From: Setaria digitata
Lineage: Eukaryota; Nematoda; Chromadorea; Rhabditida; Setariidae
NCBI GenBank assembly: GCA_003640385.1
Contig: RCAB01000226.1
Location: 34,786-98,785, forward strand
Direction: 5' to 3'
Length of the DNA: 64,000 nucleotides
The notes below the pieces were generated by a model. The model worked only from the letters and a program-made list of their open reading frames with translations. It did not search any database and had not been told where the DNA came from. Made by a program: the position numbers and the translations under genes. This document shows, in pieces, positions 1 through 13,500 of this stretch (position 1 is its first letter; the number at the start of each line of letters is the position of its first letter).

Positions 1-27
1 CACATAATACATTATGTAATATTTCAG

Positions 28-492
28 GATGAAAGTGAAGAACAATCGTCTTCTACTGAAGAAGCGGGCACCGTCGAGTGCTCACACGGTACTTCTCCAC
101 CAACAAGGATTAAAAAAGAAACGATCGATGAGAGTTTTGTCGTTTTCTCTAAAACAAATGGTAATTTAAACTGAAGTTCAGATTCAGTGCTTTAAACTTG
201 CAAAAACTTTTTTCTTATTATTTAAGTTTTCAATCTTTTCCAGGCTTTCCAATAACATAATCTAGAGATAGCATTATAACATGAAGTTGTTGAGACGGAT
301 TAATAAATATGTTTCATCATTTTCCTTTCTTTTTTCTTTCTTTTTTCAGGAAAACGAGTGAAACGTGTATCACGAGCCGGTAATTCGCGTAGAACGAAGA
401 TAATGCAGGAACGTCGTGGTCGCCTAGATACTGGCAACTCAGTGGAGAAGAATCAGAATCATCACAAACATAGAGTTACGGATAATAAATGA
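28..492 (+). CDS. 3' end of an unrecognised gene (last two exons)
   Basis: Two exons join in phase: 28-160 (after an ATTTCAG acceptor, ending in phase 1 before GTAATT) and 350-492 (after a long pyrimidine tract and CAG), ending in TGA at 490-492. The encoded C-terminus of about 91 residues starts acidic and Ser/Glu-rich (DESEEQSSSTEE). It then has RIKKETIDE, which contains a hydrophobic-K-x-E pattern that could be a SUMO site, and ends basic (RRTKIMQERRGR, then HHKHR). Such a charged, low-complexity tail is common in nuclear or RNA-binding proteins, but I do not recognise the family and assign no function. The gene continues upstream of the window. The first AATAAA downstream is at 1055-1060. 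Confidence 0.6.
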
Positions 493-3357
493 GTTATTAA
501 CTGAGAAGAATCAGAATTATCATTCCTACGAATAGGTTAAAGGAGCAGAAAATGAGATTTGTATGGTAGTAGTAATAGCATAGAACTCTTTGTTGAGATT
601 GTGTAAAAGAAGAAGCTTAACTTCAAGTGCATCTATCTGACAGTGATACTGATTTTTTGATACTAGTGATACTGGTTTTTTTTTCTTTTTTTTTGATAAT
701 GTTGTAACAGTTTACAAAAATAGGAGCTTTCAAAAATGTGGAAGCTCGTATTGCAAATGATTAGTGGGTGCCAATTTCGGAAAATGTTGCCTGAAAGATC
801 GAATACGGATTCAAAGTGATGTCAGAAACAAAGCCCAGTGGGATCGTACAGAAAAAATTTTAAAAGACGGATTTTAGTAGTAATTCCATCATTTATTTTT
901 CAAATATTGAAGAGACTTCAAACATCGAAGAGATGAAATTTGTCAAGCATACCTATACTTGTTTGACGTCTTTTACATAGCACTCAACGAAGGACCATTA
1001 CAATTTTTTTTTTTTTTTTTAAATTTTCATGTCTTCTTTTTTCTCTTTTATTTAAATAAATACTGGCCTTAACGACGTACTATTTTTCCTTCCTTTTTGG
1101 TTATTATTTTGTAATAATGTATAAATTTTGCACATTCTTAAAATGCATGCACATAGCAAGATATCAGAAGCAGCAAGAAACGAATCTCAGCATCTCATTA
1201 AAAAATTCTTGGGTCCATCTAACAGACATTTTCCTAAACAAAAAAATTATCGGAGGTTACTGAAGTTATTTGAAGGAACCATGAATTAAAGCATTTAAAG
1301 TATCCATGATTAAAATTAGTGTTTCTCATTATATGATTGATTGATAAAATATGATAAAGATAAATTTATATGTGCAACACTAATAAACATTGCTCTAAAA
1401 GGGTAATATTAGCGCTTTTTTACATGTACCTAGTAAAATGCTATCTACCTATTCAACCCGCATTTATAAAAACATCTCGCCAAAAATTTCTTGTTGCTAT
1501 ATCATGAAAGGCGATAGTTACTTTTCTTCAAATATAAAATCTTTCCGAGAGTTTTCTTTTTTTTTTTTTTTTTACAGTGGTTGTCGAAGCGGCAATAAGT
1601 AAAGCACAAAATGAACGTATACTTTTCTCATTAAATTTATTGATCACATCAACTTCCTGTCATATGCTTTTAAAGAAGTGTCTAAAATTTCATCTTATAA
1701 TGCCGAATTTTTTGACATGAATGAAGTTTTCCAGTAACTTCCAATGTATTTAAAATAAAGTTGGGAGCACTTTTTTCTTATCCATCGCCAACTATAAGAT
1801 CTGAGATAGCATTTTTAGTGAACTTCTAGGTTACTGGAAAAGAAAGACATCCATGGAATTTCGGAAGTTATACGGGATAGTACAAGTATCTGAGTAAAAT
1901 TATTTGGCCTGTTAGTTTAAAGAAGTGCAAAAAGCACTGAGAGAGAGTTCAGCCATTGGTTAAAACAGCGGAAGAAGATAGGAGAAAGCAAGGCAAGGCT
2001 TAGGCATTACTTATATAGGACGAGAATCTCACCAACCATATCGTATCGGTTAACTGTCTGCTCTACGAAAAGCCATTCTATATTGGTTGGCTTCAGGTGG
2101 CTGTATATTTCCACCTCAAAATACCCTCCGATTAAACAGTTGTAGTGAGTTAATTTCAAGGGGAGAAAGGTATCCTGCATTATTGGAATTGGTATTTTGG
2201 CTTGTTCAAAATTATTCAAAACAATTATAGGAACTACCAATAATATCACACGCAACACTACCTTGAAGGTAGACGCGTGAGCACGACAAGTATACTTCTT
2301 TGTCTACGTGTGTGTGTATATATATATGGTGAGATAGAGCTGTCTCCTTCGACGAAGACATCAGTGCGATATGGTTGCACGAAAGCTATTTTCGATGGCA
2401 GCAGAGTGTGAGGAAGTAACTGATAAACACGGAAGGGTGCAGAAAGCCAAAAGGTACTAGCTTCTATCTACTCTATGACTTAGCCTGCTTCTATAGTAAG
2501 TACCCTGAGGTAGACTAGCGTCTGGCCCCAGCCCAGAATACATCCAGCCCTCACTTCTTCTTCCCACGACCACATCCTTAGCCTCTTTCTAGTGGAGCTG
2601 TTTCACCCACAGCAACACCCACTTAACGGAATAGCCCCAAGCCGTATCACAAAAACAGCCCATTATAAACAGGCGACATTCTTCACATAAGTAGAGTAAA
2701 GCTGGGGAAAGATGCCAGGATATCAGTACTGCTAAGGGTCATCATTCTTGTCTTCCTCCTCATCGGCTATCATCGTCATCATCAATATTATCGTTAAGCG
2801 ACAACAACAACAACAACAACAGCTCTCCTTATCAGAGACACTGCAGTTGAGGGCAGCATCGTTATCAGCGACTGTTTCAGCTCCAGCAGCTGTACTTCGA
2901 GCGTTGCAACTGATTCATCAACTGCAAATGTATTCATTTTTCTCCGCTGCTGAAGAACCAAAACAAAATCCTTTCATCCATTCGGCACTGATTCATTAGT
3001 AAGAGAGAGAAAGCAGTAGCTGAGCCACATATTCTTCGATATCAATGATCAGCTGATGAATCACATGAAACTTTATGATTGCTTAACTGATCACCTTCCT
3101 GTTCAACTCTATATATATCCTTGAATTCTGCATTAATGCTATCATCATTTATCATGACCTTGTGATGATTACAGTATCATCGTAAAATTACAATATTGTA
3201 TTAGAACTATCATTATCCTTTTGAATCGAACATTTTGAACTGATTCCGAATCTATTTTTTTCTCTGCTTCCATCGCATTATTGTGCTCCAAATTAATTTT
3301 TATCACTTTATCGTGCTCTTGTGTGGTGTAGCAGAGTTGTAACGCGTCATTGTCGTC
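493..3357. other. Intergenic region, 3' UTR of first gene and 5' flank of G-alpha gene
   Basis: No credible coding exon was seen. The left part is AT-rich with T runs (for example 1002-1020) and an AATAAA at 1055-1060 that may end the upstream gene. From about 2280 to 3000 base composition is more balanced, and a CAA triplet run lies at 2801-2822; this is the likely promoter or 5' UTR of the G-alpha gene. Short open frames here have no recognisable family signature. Confidence 0.5.
2801..2822. repeat. Short CAA microsatellite
   Basis: About seven consecutive CAA triplets lie in the presumed 5' flank of the G-alpha gene. Confidence 0.85.
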
Positions 3358-6300
3358 ATGGGGCATTGTGCCTCACGCGACCAAAAAGATCAGAAGAATT
3401 TGAATCGTCGAATCGATGAGCAAATCAAAAAAGATCAGTCAATGTCACTTCGGATCATTAAACTTCTTTTGCTAGGTATGTCTGCCACTTTTTAAAATTC
3501 TTCGATCACGACCGTATTCTTCTTCAACACAGATTCAAAATTATGCGCCAGTGTTTCAAAAGGTGGCAAAACCAAATCCTCAGTGACCAATTTCACTCCA
3601 ATAAAATACCAATTTCACAGTCATACATGTTGACTTCATCTTAGAAGCCTTCATCGTCGTAGAAGTTTTTTCTGTAGTCACTGTCGTCCCCAAATCCTGA
3701 ACTGGAAATTATAGAAATTTCAGAGTATCATCACTGTTTATTTAAACTTGAGAAGTCAATTTTTAAATCTGGATAATTCAAGTGGTTGTCGGTAGTGTTC
3801 GTACTGTGATACTTAGTGAATGAAGTCGATTATTTGTTCACTGTCATATACTTTGAACAAGTGAGGCATTCATTTACAGTACTTTTTTCCAAGCTGTCAC
3901 TTTCAAAACTTTTTGGTATTTCATTATGAAATATAAACATTTCTGGACTTGAATTTACAAACAGTATAAAATTAACAGTTCTTGATCAAAAATGATTCAT
4001 TGAAATGCTTTCTTGAATGTTTATATGACTTCAGAGAAAGTTAACTTTATTTTTTAATGTACCTTAATTGCAAATAATGTTTTGTGAAACGGTTGTCTGG
4101 GAAAGCATCTACAGGTAAATACTGCATAGACAGCTTAAATAAGCAGTGGTAAAGGTGTATTACCTTTACTGATGCTTATTTGAGATATCACTATATTTAT
4201 AGAGTGGTATATATAACGCGAACAAGAATATTTACCGATAGCAGACTTTTTAAAGATTCTATTTCTGTTAATATTTGTGGTGATTTTATTAATATTTCTT
4301 TAATCACATTGTGAAGAGAACAAACCAAGTAGTGATGGAACACGATAGGATACAATTCTGAAACTTTATGCATTCTATCTGAAAAATACAAAACATATTG
4401 GCCGATTAAGACTAAGTGACAAAAAAACTAACAGTCTTATTGAATTGAGTTAGCTGTATGAGTGAGAATCGATAATATGCTGAGAATGTTTCATTCTTCT
4501 GCTAGTTTCGTGAAGTGATCATCAACCTTGAAGTTAGAATCTGTTTTCTCTTACTAAATTAGAAATGGCCAGCCAGTATTGGCACTTCTGTCGCACTCTT
4601 CTGCTACTTTTAAATGTTGCTTCAATTGGTTGTTGTCGCTGATATAAGCTGTTAGCAGAGCGAGAAGCTTTAATTAGTATGTAACAGCTGGCAATATACC
4701 ACTGTCAATTTTCCACAAATGTAAGTAGTGATTTTGTTTAAGTGAAGGGCGACAATATTCATTTAACCGAAACTTTCAAAAATTACTGTTCTCGCCAAAT
4801 ATTCCCCAAGCCGAGTAATAATATGACAAATATCTTGTTCTATTGTTAGAAGTTTGAGAATCAATGTATAATTCTATGTTAAAGATCAAAGCATATCCTG
4901 TAAATTATTACCATAAAGAGAGTTAAGATCAGCTGTGCAAAACTGAGCCAGTGTTGTTGGTCTCATTAAAATGACATTTCCTCGGCTCATTTGGAATCAT
5001 TGGTGTTTGTATTGTATTTCAAAGCTAGCAACTGCCATCAGCGTCATGCAAGAAGTGTCTTACTCCATGCTAGAATCTATGAAAGGAAAAGTATTGTAAT
5101 TAAGAATTTTGTTTCCGTGATATCAAGAAAGGTCAAATGATTTAATGAATGTTAATTATTACTAGATACAATAAAAACACGAAAGTTGATTTAACTGTTA
5201 TAAAGCCAATTGGTTCGCTACTGTCGTTTCGAACTATTTGGGTAGACCATCATAATTTGTCAGAAGTTGATTTCCTCGTTAATGCTGCCATCTTGTCAGC
5301 TGCAATTGATTTCATTTCCAAGTGATGACATGGAGACTCTCCTTCTGGAACTTTTTTCTCCATTGAACCGGCCGCTTTGTGCCATCTTGAAATTGCTGAC
5401 CTTAGTAACCGTTCATTTCATTTGTATCTCTAATCGCTTGGTTGTTGTATTCTTTGTTCAGTTGCATTTTCACAAGTGAAATATAGTGAAATACAACTGA
5501 TTATTACTTAGTTTTTTTGTTTTCTACTTCGCTGACACGTGCAGGTAGTGTCTGTCATTCAATGTAAACCTCATTCTGACATGTTCACTTATCATAACAA
5601 GTTATCTTTTAATATGGTATTATTGGCATTTAAGTTTTGTTTCTGTATGTGATCCAACAGTCCGAACTAGTTTGCAATTGAGCATATAAGAATAATACTT
5701 GAAAACCCGCTATCAACTATGGTTTCCCTACTAAAGATAGTTAAAATTAATCGGTTGTAATAAAGATATGTTTCGTTGAATTTAGCACATTTTACTCCGT
5801 TCTCTTATTATCATGGTTTTGAATTCATTTTAACCAACATTTCTAGCATTTCATAAAGAAACCGCAATCATCCTTGTTGTTTGTACTATGTTTTTTTTTA
5901 AATACTGTAGCTAAATCTTGGTAATTGATATCTGTTACTAAGGAATTTAAGAGGAAAAATTGCTAGGAAATTTAAGGAATATCATACCAGTCCACATTTT
6001 TATAAGTACTGTTGAAGTGCAATTTAAAAAATAGAGAAGGAGTAGAACAGGTGGGGATATTCATAGAGACCTTATAATTAATTTTGCAACGGTTATCAGT
6101 TATTACGTTCTTGCCCACTTTGATCAAATTATCATGGATAAAATAAAACACTTTATTTTAGCGATTCGACTTTCAGCTTTCGAACTTTATCAACCAATTC
6201 TTCACTCAACATATTCAGATTTAAAATTACTAGGTAGAAATAGAAAGCAGAAATATGCTCCCATCTGTTTGGTCTTTGCAGTGACTTTCTTATCAACCTA

Positions 6301-9300
6301 AAATTGTAACGTATGGATTGATTTTGGAACTGCACTTTTATTGAAATTGAACTTCAAAATAGGAAGTTGAAGTGAACAAGCAATTTAGCTTTTTATGTAT
6401 CTCTATTCAACATATCTCTATTTTTTCTTCAGCTTTCAAATCTTTCATAGTCATTTCTTACTTTTTCTAACAAGTTTATTTAATTTATTTTAGTAGCAAC
6501 GTTTTGCTTAAGTCAGTATAACACTGTAAATTAAAAAAAATAATTTAACGTAATTTATTACAGGAGCTGGTGAAAGTGGAAAAAGCACAATACTCAAGCA
6601 GATGAGGTCTGTAAAACTCTTGATACTTTTTTCTGTTATTCAGCTAGAGTCTTTAGAGTCTTAATAAACAGAATTAGTTCATTTGCAAAGTCAATTCTCA
6701 TTTTTAACTGAGAGTCAGTGTAATTTTTCCATTTATTTCATGTCTTATAATAGAATGCGGTAATATTTCATTGTTTTCAAACTGGCATGCGGTCGTTCGG
6801 GGAAGTGATAGAATAGTAACAGTAAAATTTGTTCTTATAAAACTTCATATTGGATTGAAAGAAGTTTATAGTACAGGTGAATGATTTGGAAATCATATGT
6901 ATAACATTCTCGTAATTATTCAGGATATTGCATAATGATGGATTTTCACAGCAAGATTTGGAAATGATAAAACCAGTGGTCTACAGTAACTGCATACACT
7001 GCATGTTAGCAATTCTGAGAGCGATGTTTCACTTGCAAATTGAATATGAAAATCCCGAAAGAATGGTTGGTTTTTATTGATTCCAGCCAGCGAATGGTGA
7101 TGATTCGTGAGATGTGTAACGTTTTGGAGACAGATACTTTTATCTCATTTTGAGAGCATCGGAAGCAGCAGATGATTATAAAGTTTTACGGAATTGAAAG
7201 GACGAGAAACAGATGTCAGCCAATATTTCACTGTATCCTTTCCCATTGTTTAAGTAATTATTTAACGGACTGATAATCTTTATGGAATGAACAGGAATGT
7301 TTCAACTAATTCAGCATGTAGTTCCCCGAATTATTAAGCTTATAGGATCATTCACAGCATAGATTCCTATACTGGCCACGAAATCGGCTAGCTCCTTATT
7401 TCTGGTTCAAAGAGAAAGCCTTTAATTTTTATCAGCCGAAAGGGTCAGTATCTTCTATGCATAATGCATTTAAAATGTTATCTCATGTGACAGGTTGTTG
7501 ATACGGCTTCGCTGCAGTGGAAAACCAGGTTGAACTTTGTTTACATGTCTATTTAAACTTTCAATTGGACGAAAATAAAGAAGAATTAACGGATCATTAT
7601 CGTTAAGAAAAGATATGTAGCAGAATGAAAGTAACTGTTGCGAGGTGCATAGCTAGATAGCAGTACATTTCATTCAGTTAATATCAGTTCTCTATTTAAA
7701 ACTTCATATTTGATGAAAACTTCAGCGTGATAGCCAGCTTGTATTTGCCACTGTTCATGCCAACAAGGAAGAACTTGTCGAAGAATTATCGGCAGCCATG
7801 CAACGTCTTTGGGCAGATGGTGGTGTCAGGGAGTGCTACAAGCGATCGAATGAGTATCAGATCGATGATTCTGCCAAATAGTTCGTTATTTATATAGAAA
7901 ATAATAATTAATTTGTTGTTAATGACGTGCACGTTTTTAAACTTCGTCGGATATCATTTGTAATATCAGAATTGCATTCGTAAAAATGAGTAGAAATAGA
8001 GCACACTCCAGTTTTATTGTTAATGACAGAGCCAAAAGTCTGTACTAAAATAATGAAATCTTACAGTTTCTTAGACAGTTTACCAAGACTAAGCTCTCCA
8101 AATTACATACCAACAGAGCAAGACTTACTGCGGACAAGAATTAAAACAACAGGAATAACCGAAATACACTTTGAACTCAAAGGACTCACATTCAGGTAAA
8201 CATTTCGTTTTTTTTTCTTTTTCTTTTTAGTGAAAATCACGATTAAGAAATTGGCTGATAAATAAATATGAAAAGGATAACTACGTGATGGCAAGCACCG
8301 TTAGCATAGAAATATGTTTAGGAATTCAGTGATTTGTAATATTCATTTACATTCATATCCAGGTAAAACAGTGTTATAAAGTAAACAAATAATTGCCGCA
8401 GACATTTGTAAAAGTACCAAATGAGTTAGTAAACAATAAACATCTGTAATATAAACATATTTCAGTGTATGAGCATATTTCTAGATAATAATTATGGGAT
8501 AATCCCTGAGTAGAATTAATAAAGGTTACAGAAACTTTAAGTGAGGAGTACCTGAACTCTTTTCAAATTGTATAGCTATGAAGAAATACACAGATAAGTG
8601 TGAACCTCAGATGTCGTAATGAGTAACGTTACTCTGACAAGTTTCACACCATTAGCATCTAATGATGTGCTGAAGACACTAGTTATTCCTTTTGAGATCG
8701 TTATTTGCACTAATGAAGTTGACTCCGAAGCATAAGAATGACAGCAGTTCTGCTAAACAGTCTCGCAAATTTCAATTAAATTAACAGCATCTCTTCCCAA
8801 ACTGCTCGATGAAGACTAGACAATTTAAGGAACAAAGTTTAGACATCAACTGGATTAAATGAGATGGCTTAACAGATGTTCAACACGCTGTTGTGTCATT
8901 ATCATCATGAAATCCAATGAATGATTAGGTTACATGATGACATCTCTGGTATTAAATCTGTTCTTTGGTAAAAGATTCCTTCACTGAGTTATGCACTAAG
9001 AAATAAAAGATGATTGAAAAAAGACAGGTAGAATGATTGATAAGAATCGCTTATCTACGAAAATGGAAGAAACAGAAAGTCACATATTTTATCACTCTGA
9101 AAACAAAGTTATCGTAATTTTTGTCGCTGGAGCGCTCAGCTTTTTTTAGCAGAATTCATTCTACTGTAATTATATGCTCTATAATATCAAGTTGTTTTTC
9201 AAACTTCTTGAGAGTTTCTTATCAAATCCATCCAGTGATCTAATTTTAGCTATGAAGAAATTGTGATGTTGATACATTGCTCTATTTAGGGCCACATTTT

Positions 9301-10536
9301 TTACTTCAGATCAATTCTGGAATTAGTGCGAATATTAATTATTATAAAAAATTTCTAATCGACAATTGCAGAGTGATCGATGTTGGTGGGCAGCGTTCTG
9401 AAAGAAAAAAATGGATACATTGCTTTGATAATGTAAATGCAATTATATTTATATCATCATTATCTGAATATGACCAAACATTAAGGGAAGATAATTGCAC
9501 GGTATCATAATTTTTGTCTTCTTTAAGCAATGATAAATTTTCACAACAGTTTATATTCACTGATAACTGAAGCATTAGTCATCAGAATAGTGGTTCATGG
9601 CGAGACTTGGAACAGTTTTACATAACTTCAAATTTAACCGATGCAGAAAGTTGAAGACGTGAGGATAACTCACTAAATTTAGTCTACCTAAATGTTATTT
9701 GAGTAGCTAAACAGCGGAAAGAGAGACATCCGAGAAAAGAGGAAATGTCAGTTGCTGATATTTCTCATTTACACTATTGTTAATTGTACAATTACAGAAT
9801 CGAATGCAGGAAAGTTTGAAACTTTTCGATTCAATCTGCAATAGTCCATGGTTCGCTGATATCCATTTTATCTTATTTTTGAATAAAAAGGATCTATTCG
9901 CTGAAAAAATAACACGTTCACCTTTAACGATATGCTTTCCGGAATACAAAGGTTCGCTGTGATGTTATCATACACTGATACCTTTGAGGACAACTTTTTG
10001 GCTTCATAATTAACTGATATATTGCAGGACAGCAGAATCAGACAGAATGCATCAATTATATACAATGGAAATTTGAACAACTTAATAGGTCCTCAATTTT
10101 ATTGATCCCTGTCAAATTTCTGAATATTTGAAGATTCCATAAAATGAACGGAGAAATAATTACTGTTGTTTTTGCATAGCACATAGATATATATATAATC
10201 CAGGATAGTAACTGATACTGAATTCACAGTTGTCTCTCTGGCCACATATCAGAAAACCGTTTGAAAGAATAATTGAGTATGTCTTAATTGCTCGTTATTT
10301 ATACGACTTAAATGAAAAATGTACATTCTAGCGGATGTTCCTACCGGCCTCACTGAAATGTTACTTGGGCTATTTAGAAAAAAAAAAAAAAGTCTGCAGT
10401 ACATTTCAGATCGCCGCAGCGGGAAATATATTGTCATCATACATGTGCCACGGATACGAACAATGTGCAGTTTGTTCTGGATGCTTGTTTAGATATGATC
10501 ATTGCCAGAAACTTGAAATCAATGGGACTCTGCTGA
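3358..10536 (+). CDS. Heterotrimeric G-protein alpha subunit, Gi/o-like (9 exons, 352 aa)
   Basis: GTP-binding switch protein that couples seven-transmembrane receptors to effectors at the inner plasma membrane. Exons: 3358-3475, 6564-6606, 6924-7065, 7726-7880, 8067-8195, 9372-9501, 9798-9951, 10028-10088, 10410-10536; all borders are GT/AG and all phases match. The product is 352 aa, a normal length for the family. It starts MGHC, giving Gly2 for myristoylation and Cys4 for palmitoylation. Visible motifs: P-loop GAGESGKS (40-47), switch I RTRIKTTG with catalytic Arg177, switch II DVGGQ with catalytic Gln203, NKKD (268-271) and TCAT (322-325). The C-terminus is KSMGLC; position -4 is Met, not the Cys modified by pertussis toxin in Gi/Go. 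It is closest in feel to C. elegans Gi-like GPA proteins, but I cannot name the ortholog. The first intron is about 3.1 kb. Confidence 0.96.
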
Positions 10537-13500
10537 GGATTCTCGTTCAAGCTGTTTTCTGCTTAGACTTTGATTTATTAGCGTGTTTTCGATGCAAGGT
10601 TCTTAAGAATGATGAAGTAGGACAAGAGACTTTTGAAAATCGACCTGTTAATTTTAAAATCATTTTGGAAGTAGTGCAAACTTTGTCCCATGATCCCATC
10701 GCTTACAGTTACCAGCCAATGTTTAGATGATGCAGAGAATTAAATGTCTCATTTATTATGTAGTTTAATATATTTATTGAATTACTTGTCAAAAATTGTC
10801 AAGCTGTGGGATTTTTATGGTTGGTGTTGGTGGGCGAAGCTATATAAAGTTTAGATCAGGAAATTCAAAAAGATAGGAAAATCATAATACAAAACTACTG
10901 AAAACACATGACTATAGCTAATCGAGTACAAAGCACTTGGTTCAGTGATATCAAGTAATTATCAGGTATATTTAATTATAGTTGAGATTGATGCTCTACA
11001 TATGTCAATTTATTTACATTTTTTGATGTCGCTATGATGGTATATTGAAATGCTTTCTAGTTGTCTGTCATCACTTGTAGTTATTTTCTATTTTTTTTTT
11101 CATCAGTTTCTTCCGTCCGATAAAAACACGATCTCATCATTAATTATTCCGTAGTATCTGAACTTAATTCTCATGTTTCTTTTCGTCACCCCTTGTCGTG
11201 ACATTATCGTGCACTTTTGCACTTGTGCCGTTTACATTACTGTTATTAAAAGTGTCAATGGGTAAAATGGCTCAAATCTTATTCGGTTGTTTGTGCTACG
11301 TATCTATTCATTCTACTCAAATTATCAACTAATGAATCATGCTCAACACTTACCACGGGCGTGAACTTGTTGAAAAAATTACAAATTGAAAAAGGAAGTT
11401 ACTCTGTCCCTTTTTCTTCAGATTTATTCATTCAATTTACACTTGAAGCCCCAGTGACATTAATAGCAAGTTATTAAATACTGCATTTAATTGATTGGAA
11501 AGTGCTTGAATAAACTGGTGGATACATTATTACTTCGGCCACTTTAAGAATTAATTCTGTTGTCAGTTACTTGCAAAGCACATTTTACTTGTATATCAAG
11601 GGAAACGAATTAAGCAGCTGTTCAGAAAAGTCCAACACACCAGCCATAAAGTGCTGATTAGGTTTTTAGCGTAAAATAATGCATTACTTTTATCATTGAA
11701 TATAATGATACTGCTTTAGATACTCAAAATATTAAATATTGTAATTCGTGTGATTTCCATAATGATGATTGGTTGGTATGCTTCTGCATTCATTATTTTA
11801 AAGATTGTTAAATTTTAATTTCAGATCGAGATTTGTTTAATTCTTCTTTGCTATTACTTCATTCAATTTATTGCATTCGGTTCATTTGTTACTGGTGTGA
11901 ATTTCTTTATTTAAAAATTTTCTCTTCCTTTCTCATAATTATTTTAAAACATTGATAATTTGCGAGAACTTCACGCTAAATAAAATTTTGATTTTAACAA
12001 AATTTTACTTTAATTATTGATTTATATGAACGATAAGGATCATTTTTTGCACAACTTTTTTCGGAAATTATTTTGGAACTGTTAGATTTATAGGAGATTT
12101 CTTTTGAGATGGTTGAAAAAGTTTGAGAAAAGGAGGCGTTTTATTGAGAAAAGTTTGGCACATCATTGGGAATCTGTTTGGTTTAACTCTACAGCAACAC
12201 ATCTAACAGATGTATATGGCCTTAGCTAAACTTATTCGCTCCACCTTACTGATTCCCCTAAGAACAATGAAATGCGTTGTGACGAAGGACAGAGAGAAAG
12301 AGAGAGCCAAGAGAGGAGTGCTGCTGCTAGGCACATTTTCCCTTAGCGTGGTTATAGCCATCATTTGCCACCTTGTAGGGTAACACTGCCCAGCAAATGA
12401 CCATTTGCTATTTGGACTGGATGTGTTGTCTGGCCGCCTTCAAGTCTCATCTTATCAGTATGCTTCATCTCGATCTAGGCCACATGCCGTCTCACTCTGT
12501 CACACCAAACAGAAAGATTTGTTAATACCTTTTTCCTTAACAGTTCTACATTTCTCGAAATATCCTCCCGTTCATTTGTTACATAGATCTAATATATAGT
12601 GCAAAACTTCTGTTTAAAGTGCTGGTATTAATATTCAAAGTTTTTAAATGACATTAGAAACCACATTTAATAAATTCAATTTCCACTCCATTGGCTATTT
12701 CACATTCCTTTACGCAATATGCTTATCAAATGTCAATGTCTTATTTTATTCATTTTAGTTCCACTTTTCTAGTCATGAATTTTTTTTTTTTACATTATCT
12801 TGCCAATTTTTATATTATGCGATCATTTTTTATAATTTGCTCAGTAATTAACCCAGTTAATTAATCAGGAAAGCTAAAAGCTTCGTTTCTAAATAGCAAC
12901 AAATGTAAGCATAGTTATTAAATTGAATAACAGTTCCGTCAGTGATTAGTAACAACAACAGAGCACGGTTGCCTAACTACGGGGTGTCTTGAGAAGCAAT
13001 AGAATGTCAAAAGTAGAAACCTTATTTTCATTACTAAATTAGTGTCTAACTCATAAAGAAAAATTACTACTGTTATTAAATTCGTGTCAGAATGATTCAG
13101 ACCGCATTTTTGATGTTAACATGATTCTGCTTCTGTGTCACACATTGTCAAAAATCAACAGCCTCGGGGTATTTACCTTGTTCAAGCGATGTAGCAATTC
13201 TATCACTTATCTCGTAGTCGAAGGCTAACATAGAATTCATTCTCTTGTTAATGTGTCATTATTTGTTTGGATTTGCTAAGATGATAAGAAGGTTTTGGAT
13301 TTTCATTTTAAATGATCCGCATTATGACAGTATTTCCACTGCAGTTTCTAAACAAACATCCACAGAGTAATGAACAATATTTTTGCATTTACGTAGAGAG
13401 CACTTCACCTGACTGCTAATACAACAACATTACATACATTCACTCTTTCCGGGCCTTAATTTGTCTCTAGGCAACTCTTTAAATAAAAGCGAATAGGAAC

